A DNA stretch of 47,162 nucleotides from JBMORL01 sp049322335. GTDB taxonomy: Bacteria; Bacteroidota; Bacteroidia; Flavobacteriales_D; UBA2798. Numbering within the stretch: the stretch's first letter is position 1; each line of letters begins with the position of its first letter. Position numbers and translations under genes: made by a program. The notes under the pieces were generated by a model. The model saw nothing but the letters and a program-made list of their open reading frames with translations, ran no database searches and was not told where the DNA came from. Of this stretch, positions 32,345 through 40,588 are shown in pieces. The stretch spans positions 1 to 47,162 of the forward strand of contig JBMORL010000127.1 in NCBI GenBank assembly GCA_049322335.1, read 5' to 3'.

Positions 32345-32375
32345 TTTGGCACTATCGGGTGGTTTATTAACTTTG
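32345..32375 (+). promoter_or_regulatory. promoter of the miaB-groEL operon
   Basis: TTTG (32345-32348) and TAACTTTG (32368-32375) are separated by 19 nt, an excellent Bacteroidota promoter. Expected start is about 32381, 20 nt before the miaB ATG. The TGNCA-type palindrome TGTCATTTTGGCA (32339-32351) overlaps the -33 element, and a small hairpin ggtgtt-aaa-aacacc sits at 32312-32326. The overlap suggests an operator. Confidence 0.65.
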
Positions 32376-32402
32376 CATCCCTTTCTCAAAAAGGCATGAC
32401 AA

Positions 32403-33830
32403 ATGAAGATCAGCGAAGAGGAAAAAATAGTGGATGAAACCCGGCAGGGAGAAGTTATGGACAATGGTTCAAAAAAAGGACTGAGGAAGCTTTATTTGGA
32501 AAGTTACGGGTGCCAGATGAATTTTGCAGACAGCGAGATTGTAGCCTCTATTTTATCCAAAGAAGGTTTTTCAACCACCCGCAATATAGATGAAGCCGAA
32601 CTGGTTTTGATCAATACCTGTTCTATCCGGGATAATGCCGAGCAAAGAGTAAGAAACCGGCTAAATGAATTTCATATCCGCAAAAAAAAGAATCCTTCCT
32701 TAATAGTAGGTCTTTTGGGATGTATGGCCGAACGTTTAAAGTCGAGTTTACTGGAAGAAGAAAAACTCGTGGATCTTGTGGTGGGTCCCGATGCTTACCG
32801 CGATCTTCCGGCATTGGTAAAGCAGGTGGAGAGCGGACAAAAAGCAGTGAATGTATTATTGTCTCGCGAAGAAACGTATGCAGATATCAGCCCCGTGAGG
32901 TTGGATAATAATGGAATATCCGCTTTTATTTCCATCATGCGCGGATGCGATAATATGTGTTCGTTTTGTGTGGTACCTTTTACAAGAGGAAGGGAAAGAA
33001 GCCGGGATCCTGAATCAATTATACATGAAGCAAAATATTTATTTGAGAACGGATACCGCGAAGTAACTTTATTGGGGCAAAATGTGGACTCCTATAAATG
33101 GAATATGAACGGAAAGGGAGAAATAGCCGATCCTTCAAAGCCTGCGGTAAATTTTGCGCAGTTGCTGGAAAAAGTGGCACAGGTTTCTCCTTTATTAAGG
33201 CTGCGTTTTTCCACCTCACATCCCAAAGACATGACCGATGAGGTGTTGCATACGATGGCGAAATATGAAAACATCTGTAAATACATTCATCTTCCGGTTC
33301 AGTCGGGAAATTCAGAAATTTTATACAAAATGAACCGCGGATATACGCGTGACTGGTATCTTGAAAGAATTAAAGCTATCCGCAGCATTATGCCCGGTTG
33401 CGGAATTTCAACGGATGTGATCACCGGATTTTGTTCGGAAACAGAACAGCAGCACAAGGAAACCCTTTCGCTGATGGAAGAGGTAAAGTTTGATTTTGCC
33501 TATATGTTCAAATATTCTGAACGGCCCAAAACGCTGGCGGAAAGAAAATATGAAGATGATGTGGCAGAAGAAGTAAAAGCACAGCGATTAAATGAAGTGA
33601 TAGAACTTCAGAAAATACATTCGCTGGAAAGCAATAAAAAAGCTATCGGAAAAGTTTTTACAGTGCTGGTGGAAGGTGTTTCGAAGAGATCGGAAAAACA
33701 TTTTCACGGCAGAAATTCACAAAATGCGGTAATGATTTTTCCGGCAGGAAATTATAAAAAAGGAGATTATGTAAAAGTACGTGCCGAAGATTGTACACCG
33801 GCCACTTTATTCGGAAGTGTAGTTGATTAA
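32403..33830 (+). CDS. miaB: MiaB, tRNA-2-methylthio-N6-isopentenyladenosine synthase
   Basis: A 475-residue methylthiotransferase. The N-terminal UPF0004 domain has the first-cluster cysteines in Y-G-C-Q-M-N, N-T-C-S-I-R and L-L-G-C-M-A. The radical-SAM core has C-x3-C-x2-C in G-C-D-N-M-C-S-F-C. A C-terminal TRAM domain covers about 410-475 (VLVEGVSKRSEKHFHGR). It adds the methylthio group to position 37 of tRNAs reading UNN codons. The first 25 residues are a charged extension before the usual start region (LYLESYGCQMN); an internal start at Met 32457 is possible. First gene of a long plus-strand run. Confidence 0.93.
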   Translation: MKISEEEKIVDETRQGEVMDNGSKKGLRKLYLESYGCQMNFADSEIVASILSKEGFSTTRNIDEAELVLINTCSIRDNAEQRVRNRLNEFHIRKKKNPSLIVGLLGCMAERLKSSLLEEEKLVDLVVGPDAYRDLPALVKQVESGQKAVNVLLSREETYADISPVRLDNNGISAFISIMRGCDNMCSFCVVPFTRGRERSRDPESIIHEAKYLFENGYREVTLLGQNVDSYKWNMNGKGEIADPSKPAVNFAQLLEKVAQVSPLLRLRFSTSHPKDMTDEVLHTMAKYENICKYIHLPVQSGNSEILYKMNRGYTRDWYLERIKAIRSIMPGCGISTDVITGFCSETEQQHKETLSLMEEVKFDFAYMFKYSERPKTLAERKYEDDVAEEVKAQRLNEVIELQKIHSLESNKKAIGKVFTVLVEGVSKRSEKHFHGRNSQNAVMIFPAGNYKKGDYVKVRAEDCTPATLFGSVVD

Positions 33831-33840
33831 ATGAATTGTT

Positions 33841-35100
33841 ATGAGTAACGTTTCCACGCAAAACATAAAACAGCGGTTTGGCATTATCGGAAATTCTCCG
33901 GCACTGAACCGTGCCATTGACATTGCATCCCAGGTAGCACCTACTGATTTAAGTGTGTTGATTACCGGGGAAAGCGGTACAGGAAAAGAGATTATGCCGC
34001 AGATTATTCATCACCTGAGTGCACGGAAACACGGTTCTTATATTGCGGTAAACTGCGGTGCGATTCCCGAAGGGACGATTGATTCTGAATTATTCGGACA
34101 TGAGAAAGGAGCTTTTACGGGTGCACATGAATCGCGAAAAGGTTATTTTGAAGTAGCTGATGGCGGAACTATTTTTTTAGACGAAGTAGCAGAGCTGCCT
34201 ATGCCAACGCAATCAAGATTATTGCGCGTTTTGGAGTCGGGAGAATACATCCGCGTAGGTTCATCAAAAGTGATGAAAACCAATGTGCGTATTATTGCTG
34301 CCACCAATGTAAACATTCCCGAAGCCATCCGCAGGGGAAAATTCCGTGAGGATCTTTATTACCGGTTAAATACCGTACCTGTGTTTATTCCTCCTTTAAG
34401 GGAGCGAAAAGAAGATATTGCATTACTGTTCAGAAAATTTGCCAGCGACTTTGCCGAAAAATACAGAATGCCCGCTGTTAAACTAACGGATGATGCACTT
34501 CAGTTGCTCGTGTTTTATTCGTGGCCCGGTAATATCCGGCAGCTGAAAAACATTACCGAACAGATTTCCGTTATTGAAACCGAAAGGGAAATCACTGCAC
34601 AGCAGCTTGAAAATTATTTACCCAAAGAAACCCCGAACCTTCCCGTTTACACCGGAAAAGAAACACCCGAAAGTTTTTCGGAAAGGGAGATCCTTTATAA
34701 AGTTTTATTTGACATGAGAAGTGAAATGAACGACCTGAAATCGCTGGTGTCGGGATTGATTCAATCGGGGAATGGAAATGTTTTGCAGGCAACTGAAAAT
34801 GCCGCATTGATAAACCGGATTTTTAATAAAGAAGGGGAAACCATTCTGTCACCGTCAGAACACATGCAGCATATTTCACAACCGGTAAATATTTCCCCTG
34901 TAAAACACCAGCCGGCTTTTGAAGACGCCATTGATGCACATGAAGAAGTGGAAGAAACCCTTTCGCTGGAAGAAAGAGAAAAGGAACTGATACGAAAAGC
35001 ATTGAGCAAACACCGGAATAAAAGAAAACATGCTGCCAAAGAACTCGGAATTTCTGAACGAACACTTTACCGGAAAATAAAGGAATACAAGCTGAAATGA
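33841..35100 (+). CDS. sigma-54-dependent transcriptional activator
   Basis: A 419-residue activator without a receiver or other obvious sensor domain. The AAA+ domain (about 10-245) has Walker A G-E-S-G-T-G-K-E, the sigma54-contacting loop G-A-F-T-G-A, Walker B G-G-T-I-F-L-D-E, and an R-finger segment (R-E-D-L-Y-Y-R-L). A variable linker follows (about 265-365). The Fis-type helix-turn-helix (about 385-419: KHAAKELGISERTLYRKIKEYKLK) binds upstream sites. It starts 10 bp after miaB and overlaps lptE by 4 bp. Its unregulated architecture suggests control by expression level or a partner protein. No convincing -24/-12 promoter was found in this window. Confidence 0.92.
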   Translation: MSNVSTQNIKQRFGIIGNSPALNRAIDIASQVAPTDLSVLITGESGTGKEIMPQIIHHLSARKHGSYIAVNCGAIPEGTIDSELFGHEKGAFTGAHESRKGYFEVADGGTIFLDEVAELPMPTQSRLLRVLESGEYIRVGSSKVMKTNVRIIAATNVNIPEAIRRGKFREDLYYRLNTVPVFIPPLRERKEDIALLFRKFASDFAEKYRMPAVKLTDDALQLLVFYSWPGNIRQLKNITEQISVIETEREITAQQLENYLPKETPNLPVYTGKETPESFSEREILYKVLFDMRSEMNDLKSLVSGLIQSGNGNVLQATENAALINRIFNKEGETILSPSEHMQHISQPVNISPVKHQPAFEDAIDAHEEVEETLSLEEREKELIRKALSKHRNKRKHAAKELGISERTLYRKIKEYKLK

Positions 35101-35603
35101 GCAGAACGTTAGTATATATATTGCTGATTTTTGCCGGCACCTTTTCTTCCTGCAGGGTAAAATATTCGTTTAATGGCGGAAGTATTCCCGATGAAGCCAA
35201 AACCGTTTCGGTAGGATTTTTCCAGAATAATGCTCCACTGGCATCACCTACTCTTTCCCAGACTTTCACCGAAACCCTCCGCGATCTTTTTATTTCGCAA
35301 ACCAAGCTGAGTCTTGTTCCGCTAAACGGAGACCTCCAATTTGAGGGATATATTTCGGGCTACGATGTAAGGCCGGTGGCTATACAGGGAAATGAAACAG
35401 CATCGCTAAACCGGCTAACCATAACCGTGAGCGTGAAATATGTTAACCGTTTCAACGAAAAAGAAAATTTTGAGCAGAGTTTTTCACGATTTGCCGATTA
35501 TTCTTCATCCGAACAACTATCTTCGGTGGAAGAAAGCCTGATTGCCGAAATCAACCGGCAGCTGGTACAAGATATTTTTGACCGTTCATTTGGAAACTGG
35601 TAA
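35097..35603 (+). CDS. lptE: LptE-family LPS-assembly lipoprotein
   Basis: A 168-residue lipoprotein (L-I-F-A-G-T-F-S-S-C, Cys19). The mature part K-Y-S-F-N-G-G-S-I-P-D-E-A-K-T-V-S-V-G-F-F-Q-N, followed by T-E-T-L-R-D-L-F and L-x-G-Y-I-S-G-Y, matches the LptE/RlpB family as found in Bacteroidota. LptE plugs the LptD barrel to place LPS in the outer leaflet. The start overlaps the activator's stop (ATGA), and its own stop overlaps the next ATG by one base, so translation is coupled. Confidence 0.85.
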   Translation: MSRTLVYILLIFAGTFSSCRVKYSFNGGSIPDEAKTVSVGFFQNNAPLASPTLSQTFTETLRDLFISQTKLSLVPLNGDLQFEGYISGYDVRPVAIQGNETASLNRLTITVSVKYVNRFNEKENFEQSFSRFADYSSSEQLSSVEESLIAEINRQLVQDIFDRSFGNW

Positions 35604-36652
35604 TGACAAAAACAGAAATCATATCCTATATCAGCCAACCCGCACAAATCGGGGAAAAAGAGTCTGAACGGTTATCACAACTGGCCGAACGATTCCCATT
35701 CAGCCAAACCATACAGGTGTTGCACGCGCGCGGACTACATAACGTAAAGAGTATTGACTATCTCGGAAAATTAAAACTGGCTGCTGCATTAACAGCCGAC
35801 AGGAAGGTGTTGTATAATTTCATCATGCAACAGGAATTGCTCGAAAAAATTCATCACGTGGTACAGGAACTGGAAAAAGAATCACATCCGGTTACAGCAG
35901 AATTAAAAATTGAAAATGAAAATCCGGGAAAGGAAAAAGAAGAAGAAAATATTGATGAGATCATTGAGAAGAAAGTGAAGGAACTGATTGGTGACAAAAT
36001 GCACCGTGTTGATCATATTGAAGAACTGGTGGATAAACAGGTAAAAGCCACTATGGAACCTTTGCTTTCGGATGATCCAAAGGAAGAAGGTATAGAAGAA
36101 GAAAAACCAGAGATTCCGAAAAAAGAACCTGTAGCGGATAAATATTCTGAATTCGAAAAACAGATTTTATGGGAGGCAGTGAATGCAACTATTCAGCATG
36201 AATCCCTGACAAACGAAGAAAAGCCATTATTAGAAGAAACAAAAGAAAAAGGAACTTTTAACTGGGATACCAGGCACAGTTTTTTCAACTGGCTGGTGCC
36301 GGTAAAACCTGAGGAAAAAGCGGTAAACGACCCATTGCAGAATTTCGAAAAAAACAAGCCGGAGAAAGAAGACGTTGCTGCCCTGGTAGACAAATTCATT
36401 AAGAGTGATCCGAAAATCACTCCCCAGAAAACCGAATTTTTTACCCCCGGAAATGTTGCAAAACTAAGTATAATTGACAACGAAGCCTTTGTAACTGAGA
36501 CACTTGCTAAAATATATGAGAAGCAAGGATATTATCAGAAAGCCATGAAGGTATATGAGAAATTAAGTTTGAAAATTCCGGAAAAATCCGCTTACTTTGC
36601 GTCCCGCTTAAAAGAGCTGGAAACTTTACTGAAAAACTCAAAAAACAAATAA
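35603..36652 (+). CDS. hypothetical TPR-containing protein (349 aa)
   Basis: A 349-residue soluble protein. Residues 1-85 are helical (SYISQPAQIGEKESERLSQL), the middle (about 90-275) is strongly charged with Glu/Lys-rich low complexity, and the C-terminus (about 300-345) contains one TPR-like helix pair (FVTETLAKIYEKQGYYQKAMKVYEKLSLKIP). No signal peptide is visible, so it is probably cytoplasmic or membrane-peripheral. It is wedged between lptE and secG without a gap, as in other Bacteroidota. The role is unknown; a scaffold for envelope biogenesis is a guess. Confidence 0.75.
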   Translation: MTKTEIISYISQPAQIGEKESERLSQLAERFPFSQTIQVLHARGLHNVKSIDYLGKLKLAAALTADRKVLYNFIMQQELLEKIHHVVQELEKESHPVTAELKIENENPGKEKEEENIDEIIEKKVKELIGDKMHRVDHIEELVDKQVKATMEPLLSDDPKEEGIEEEKPEIPKKEPVADKYSEFEKQILWEAVNATIQHESLTNEEKPLLEETKEKGTFNWDTRHSFFNWLVPVKPEEKAVNDPLQNFEKNKPEKEDVAALVDKFIKSDPKITPQKTEFFTPGNVAKLSIIDNEAFVTETLAKIYEKQGYYQKAMKVYEKLSLKIPEKSAYFASRLKELETLLKNSKNK

Positions 36653-36653
36653 A

Positions 36654-36974
36654 ATGGGAGTTATAGTTACTTTACTAATTGCGATTGTTTGCATTCTTCT
36701 TATCCTGATTGTTTTGATACAAAATCCAAAAGGAGGAGGAATCAATTCGGGATTTTCGGCTGCCAACCAGATTATGGGAGTAAAACAATCAACTGATATG
36801 GTAGAAAAGCTCACCTGGTATTTTGCGGCCGGGTTGATTTTTCTTTGCCTGATTTCTACACCCATGTTAGGCGGCCAGCAAACACAACAAAAAGACGATG
36901 AAATTGAAACGGTTGCCCCGATAAAAGATCTTCCTTCCTCAGGCGTGGAAATTCCCAAACCAGCCAACCCCTGA
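36654..36974 (+). CDS. secG: SecG, preprotein translocase subunit
   Basis: A 106-residue inner-membrane protein. Helix 1 (about 2-21) is followed by I-L-I-V-L-I-Q-N-P-K-G-G-G, the SecG motif, then the cytoplasmic loop (I-N-S-G-F-S-A-A-N-Q-I-M-G-V-K) and helix 2 (about 60-77). The tail is a short polar region rich in Gln/Asp/Pro. SecG assists SecYEG-SecA translocation. It starts 1 bp after the previous stop, and a strong hairpin terminator follows (36992-37023). Confidence 0.93.
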   Translation: MGVIVTLLIAIVCILLILIVLIQNPKGGGINSGFSAANQIMGVKQSTDMVEKLTWYFAAGLIFLCLISTPMLGGQQTQQKDDEIETVAPIKDLPSSGVEIPKPANP

Positions 36975-36991
36975 TGAAAAATAAATTTTAA

Positions 36992-37023
36992 AAAAATGTC
37001 AGTGTAACCGCACTGACATTTTT
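36992..37023 (+). terminator. terminator between secG and groES
   Basis: A perfect 13-bp inverted repeat, aaaaatgtcagtg (36992-37004) with cactgacattttt (37011-37023), around a 6-nt loop, followed by a T/A-rich stretch. It can work in both directions and would isolate the groESL genes. The core TGTCA...TGACA also resembles the palindrome in front of miaB. Confidence 0.8.
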
Positions 37024-37051
37024 ATTTAACATAGCCATAAAACAAAAAAAT

Positions 37052-37327
37052 ATGTCAACTAACGTTAAACCCATTGCTGATCGCGTACTGGTAGAGCCGG
37101 ATGCAGCAGAAACAAAAACCGCTTCAGGAATCATTATTCCCGATACCGCCAAAGAAAAACCCCAGCGCGGAACCGTTATTGCCGTTGGAAACGGAAAAAA
37201 AGACGAGCCCTTGACAGTGAAAAAAGGCGATAAAATTCTTTACGGAAAATATTCAGGAACAGAAATTACCATTGATGGAAAAGACTACCTGATTATGAAA
37301 GAGAGTGATATTTATGCGGTGATTTGA
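37052..37327 (+). CDS. groES: GroES co-chaperonin
   Basis: A 91-residue co-chaperonin. The order I-A-D-R-V-L-V-E-P, the mobile loop E-T-K-T-A-S-G-I-I-I-P-D-T-A, G-T-V-I-A-V-G-N-G, K-G-D-K-I-L-Y-G-K-Y-S-G-T-E and D-Y-L-I-M-K-E-S-D-I-Y-A matches GroES throughout. Seven copies cap GroEL for substrate folding. The leader is A-rich without a Shine-Dalgarno. It is followed by a palindromic insertion before groEL. Confidence 0.97.
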   Translation: MSTNVKPIADRVLVEPDAAETKTASGIIIPDTAKEKPQRGTVIAVGNGKKDEPLTVKKGDKILYGKYSGTEITIDGKDYLIMKESDIYAVI

Positions 37328-37420
37328 CCTCACTCCCTTGCTCCGCCAAAGCGCTTCGCAAAGGCGAGCCGACCTCCTCTCTCACGCGATGACGCGTGAC
37401 AAGCGCGAGAGAGGGGGAGG
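37327..37420. repeat. palindromic element between groES and groEL
   Basis: Starting at the groES stop, the segment holds two hairpins. One pairs cgcc with ggcg around aaagcgcttcgcaaa. The other pairs a C/T-rich arm near 37372-37387 with a G/A-rich arm near 37404-37420 around an acgcg-containing loop, with imperfections. The flanks (cctcac..., ...gggggagg) echo the palindrome at 9299-9347, so it is probably a diverged member of the same repeat family. It could attenuate or process the groESL transcript. Confidence 0.6.
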
Positions 37421-37471
37421 AATACGAAATAACATAAAACATAAAATAAAAAACCTAAACTATTTACAACC

Positions 37472-39115
37472 ATGGCAAAAGATATAGCATTTAATCTTGC
37501 AGCAAGAGAAAAGTTAAAAAAAGGAGTGGATTCACTGGCGGATGCGGTGAAAGTAACATTGGGACCAAAAGGAAGAAATGTGGTGATCGATAAAAAATTC
37601 GGTGCTCCGCATGTTACCAAAGACGGTGTGACTGTTGCCAAAGAAATTGAACTGAGCGACAAGGTGGAAAACATGGGCGCACAACTTTTGAAAGAAGTAG
37701 CTTCCAAAACTGCCGACATTGCCGGTGACGGAACCACTACAGCCACTGTATTGGCACAGGCTATTGTTACAGCCGGATTAAAAAACGTGGCAGCCGGTGC
37801 CAACCCGATGGATCTGAAAAGAGGTATTGACAAGGCGGTTGCAGTTGTTGTTGCAGAACTGAAAAAAATATCGAAAGAAGTGGGTGATGACATCAAAATG
37901 ATTGAACAGGTGGCTACTATTTCTGCCAATAACGACAGCGTGATCGGAAAACTCATTGCTGAAGCTATGGCAAAAGTTTCGAAAGAGGGAGTGATTACTA
38001 TTGAAGAAGCAAAAGGAATTGAGACAACAGTTGACGTGGTAGAAGGAATGCAGTTTGACCGCGGATACCTTTCTCCGTATTTTATTACCGATCCCGAGAA
38101 CATGGAAGTGGTGCTTGAAAGTGCACTGATACTTGTTACGGATAAGAAAATTTCGAACATGCGTGAAATTCTTCCGTTACTTGAACAAACTGTGCAAACG
38201 GGCAGACCGTTATTGATTATAGCCGAAGATGTGGACGGAGAAGCCATTCAAACGCTGGTGGTGAATAAACTTCGCGGAGCGTTGAAAGTGGCAGCTGTGA
38301 AAGCACCCGGTTTTGGAGACAGGAGAAAAGCAATGCTCGAAGATATTGCCATCCTTACCGGTGGACAACTTATCAGCGAAGAACAGGGATTTAAATTAGA
38401 TACAGCCGACATGACCATGTTGGGACAAGCTGAAAAAATAATTATTGATAAAGACAATACCACCATTGTTAACGGTGCGGGGATTAAAGCCGACATCAAA
38501 GCACGCGTTGCCCAGATAAAAGCCCAGATTGCACAAACCACATCCGATTATGACAAGGAAAAACTCCAGGAAAGAATGGCGAAACTGGCCGGTGGAGTTG
38601 CTGTATTGTATGTTGGTGCAGCCACTGAAGTGGAAATGAAAGAAAAGAAAGACCGCATGGAAGATGCACTGGCTGCCACTCGCGCAGCTGTAGAAGAAGG
38701 AATTGTTGCCGGTGGAGGTGTCGCTTACATTCGTTGCATCGATTCACTTGATAAGGTAAAAGGCGCAAATGAAGATGAAAAAACCGGAGTTGCCATTATC
38801 AAACGTGCACTGGAAGAACCACTGCGTGTGATCGTTGCCAACGCTGGCGGAGAAGGATCGGTGATTGTAAACAAAGTGAAAGAAGGAAAAGATGATTTCG
38901 GATTTAACGCGCGTACCGATGAATTTGAAAATCTTTTCAAAGCCGGAGTTATTGACCCGACAAAGGTAAGCCGCGTAGCGTTAGAGAATGCTGCTTCCAT
39001 TGCCAGTATGTTACTTACCACCGATTGCGTGGTTTCGGATATTGAAGAAGAAACACCTGCCATGCCAATGGGCGGAGGAATGCCGGGAATGGGTGGAATG
39101 GGCGGAATGATGTAA
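37472..39115 (+). CDS. groEL: GroEL chaperonin
   Basis: A 547-residue chaperonin. The ATP motif G-D-G-T-T-T-A-T-V (about 86-94), the G-A-N-P-M-D-L-K-R-G-I segment, the apical domain beginning around residue 190 and the A-A-V-E-E-G-I-V-A-G-G-G-V-A segment are all present. The Gly-Met-rich flexible tail (M-G-G-G-M-P-G-M-G-G-M-G-G-M-M) closes the protein. Length is standard. It lies 144 bp after groES, separated by the palindromic element; this wider-than-usual spacing may affect the GroES:GroEL ratio. A terminator follows. Confidence 0.98.
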   Translation: MAKDIAFNLAAREKLKKGVDSLADAVKVTLGPKGRNVVIDKKFGAPHVTKDGVTVAKEIELSDKVENMGAQLLKEVASKTADIAGDGTTTATVLAQAIVTAGLKNVAAGANPMDLKRGIDKAVAVVVAELKKISKEVGDDIKMIEQVATISANNDSVIGKLIAEAMAKVSKEGVITIEEAKGIETTVDVVEGMQFDRGYLSPYFITDPENMEVVLESALILVTDKKISNMREILPLLEQTVQTGRPLLIIAEDVDGEAIQTLVVNKLRGALKVAAVKAPGFGDRRKAMLEDIAILTGGQLISEEQGFKLDTADMTMLGQAEKIIIDKDNTTIVNGAGIKADIKARVAQIKAQIAQTTSDYDKEKLQERMAKLAGGVAVLYVGAATEVEMKEKKDRMEDALAATRAAVEEGIVAGGGVAYIRCIDSLDKVKGANEDEKTGVAIIKRALEEPLRVIVANAGGEGSVIVNKVKEGKDDFGFNARTDEFENLFKAGVIDPTKVSRVALENAASIASMLLTTDCVVSDIEEETPAMPMGGGMPGMGGMGGMM

Positions 39116-39133
39116 ACTAATTTTTTTCAATAT

Positions 39134-39160
39134 AAAACCGGGGGATATTCTTCCGGTTTT
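39134..39160. terminator. bidirectional terminator after groEL
   Basis: aaaaccgg (39134-39141) pairs with ccggtttt (39153-39160) around an 11-nt loop and is followed by a T run. It lies between convergent groEL and the VWA gene and would serve both. Confidence 0.75.
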
Positions 39161-39161
39161 T

Positions 39162-40532
39162 TTATATCAGCAATTTATTAAGCAGAATCCATGCTCCGGC
39201 AAATCCAATAGCAAAGGTTACCGTTACCAGGGGAGATTTATACCATTTTCCCTTTGTGTAAAGTACTTTTTTGGGTTTTTCCGGCCCGGTATCGTCCATT
39301 ACTTTTCTTAATGGAACATAGGTTTCCAAAAACGATTCCAGCTGAATTACTTTGCCTCCCGTTGCAGAAACCAGTTCTGTTAATTGCTGCGGAATTTGTT
39401 TTCCGGTAGTAAAAAAAAACACAATAACACCCCAATCTTTTAAGAGCTCCATATATTTGCGGGTATCTGCATCCGGCTTAAATGCCCCATCCGTTATAAT
39501 AGCAGCAAATGAAGCCGAAGAAGTGGTATCTTTTCGAATGGACGAATAAAGAATTTCAAGTGCAGTATTAATTCGTGTTGTTCCACCGGGTTTAACCTGC
39601 TGAAGAATTGTTTTCCATTTCAGTGTATCATTTGTCCCCGGAGAAATGATAAGCTGAGACTTATTTCCGAATGAAATAACGGCCGGCAGATGCTGCGCTT
39701 CATCGGTTGCAATTTCAAACAATGCGTGATTCACCTCATTCCACTTTTCACCCTCACTCATGGATTGGGAAGCATCAAGGAGTAAATACCAGTTTTGACG
39801 TTTTACGGTTTTTTCACAATTTCCCTTTTCTTCCCAGGTGAGATATACATCATCAATAAAATAATATGCACAATCCTCCATGTGTACTGAACGTTTTTCT
39901 TTTTTCATTCTGCAATGGGAAGAAGGTTTTTGAAAGGAAGAAGAAAAATTTCCGATGGTAAAATAATATTCTCCTCCCTGGGCGGTAAAAGTGCCGCAAT
40001 ATTTCTGCCATCCGCTGGCAGCCGGTTCGCAGGATACCGGAAAACTGAGTTGAGGATCAGTATCGAGAAAAAATTTGGTTTCACGGGTTACTTTTCCCCT
40101 GGTAAAATAAACACTGATAGTATCTGCACGGTAATTCATAATTCGATAAGGAACCATGTAGAATTCAAAAGTATAGTTTACACCTTTTTCCAGCGGGTTT
40201 ACCAGATGTCCTTCGATGTATTCCTTATACGATTCGTCTTTATAGGCATTCCTTCCATAAGCAAGAATAAGTCCTGCCCTTCCCTGCCCTGTTCTCGCTT
40301 TGGGAACCGGCCTCCCACCGATGGTAGATTCATCCGAATTATAATAATCGGGGGAAGCCTGAGTAGGTACGATCCAGCCGTTGATAAAAGAACGTCCGGC
40401 TTTTCCCATGGCGCCATAAGAATGAGAAGCAGTAAAAACTGAATCCGGCTCAAACGACCCGTTGACCACGAGATTTTGAGGTATCACCTGCGGAGAAATC
40501 AATAACAATATATAAAAAAGTAAAAATCTCAA
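39162..40532 (-). CDS. secreted VWA-domain protein with carbohydrate-binding-like N-domain
   Basis: A 456-residue exported protein starting at TTG, with a signal peptide (MRFLLFYILLLISPQVIPQ). The N-terminal domain (about 20-240) begins N-L-V-V-N-G-S-F-E-P and is jelly-roll-like, as in carbohydrate-binding modules of Bacteroidota. A von Willebrand A domain follows (about 245-415), with MIDAS residues D-A-S-Q-S and T of G-G-T-T-R, plus I-I-T-D-G. One C-terminal transmembrane helix (about 438-455) anchors it, probably at the inner membrane facing the periplasm. This resembles gliding/T9SS- or BatA-related VWA proteins, but the exact family is uncertain. It converges with groEL and diverges from the WG-repeat gene. 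Confidence 0.78.
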   Translation of the reverse strand: MRFLLFYILLLISPQVIPQNLVVNGSFEPDSVFTASHSYGAMGKAGRSFINGWIVPTQASPDYYNSDESTIGGRPVPKARTGQGRAGLILAYGRNAYKDESYKEYIEGHLVNPLEKGVNYTFEFYMVPYRIMNYRADTISVYFTRGKVTRETKFFLDTDPQLSFPVSCEPAASGWQKYCGTFTAQGGEYYFTIGNFSSSFQKPSSHCRMKKEKRSVHMEDCAYYFIDDVYLTWEEKGNCEKTVKRQNWYLLLDASQSMSEGEKWNEVNHALFEIATDEAQHLPAVISFGNKSQLIISPGTNDTLKWKTILQQVKPGGTTRINTALEILYSSIRKDTTSSASFAAIITDGAFKPDADTRKYMELLKDWGVIVFFFTTGKQIPQQLTELVSATGGKVIQLESFLETYVPLRKVMDDTGPEKPKKVLYTKGKWYKSPLVTVTFAIGFAGAWILLNKLLI

Positions 40533-40540
40533 TCGGGAAA

Positions 40541-40571
40541 TTTGTAAATCTGATGTAATTTAATATCTTTC
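40541..40571 (+). promoter_or_regulatory. promoter of the WG-repeat gene
   Basis: TTTG (40541-40544) and TATCTTTC (40564-40571; 7 of 8 to TAnnTTTG) are separated by exactly 19 nt. The predicted start is about 40577, leaving a leader of about 12 nt before the ATG at 40589. Confidence 0.5.
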
Positions 40572-40588
40572 CGTTAAATATTGACGCT

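Noticed and set aside
32345..32370. Sigma-54 promoter (TGGCAC core) in front of miaB
   Set aside because: TGGCAC is present, but no TTGC/GC lies at the required spacing; the TTTG/TAnnTTTG promoter fits much better.
37330..38247. 305-residue minus-strand reading frame over groEL
   Set aside because: Ser/Thr-rich shadow of the groEL codon pattern; no family motif.
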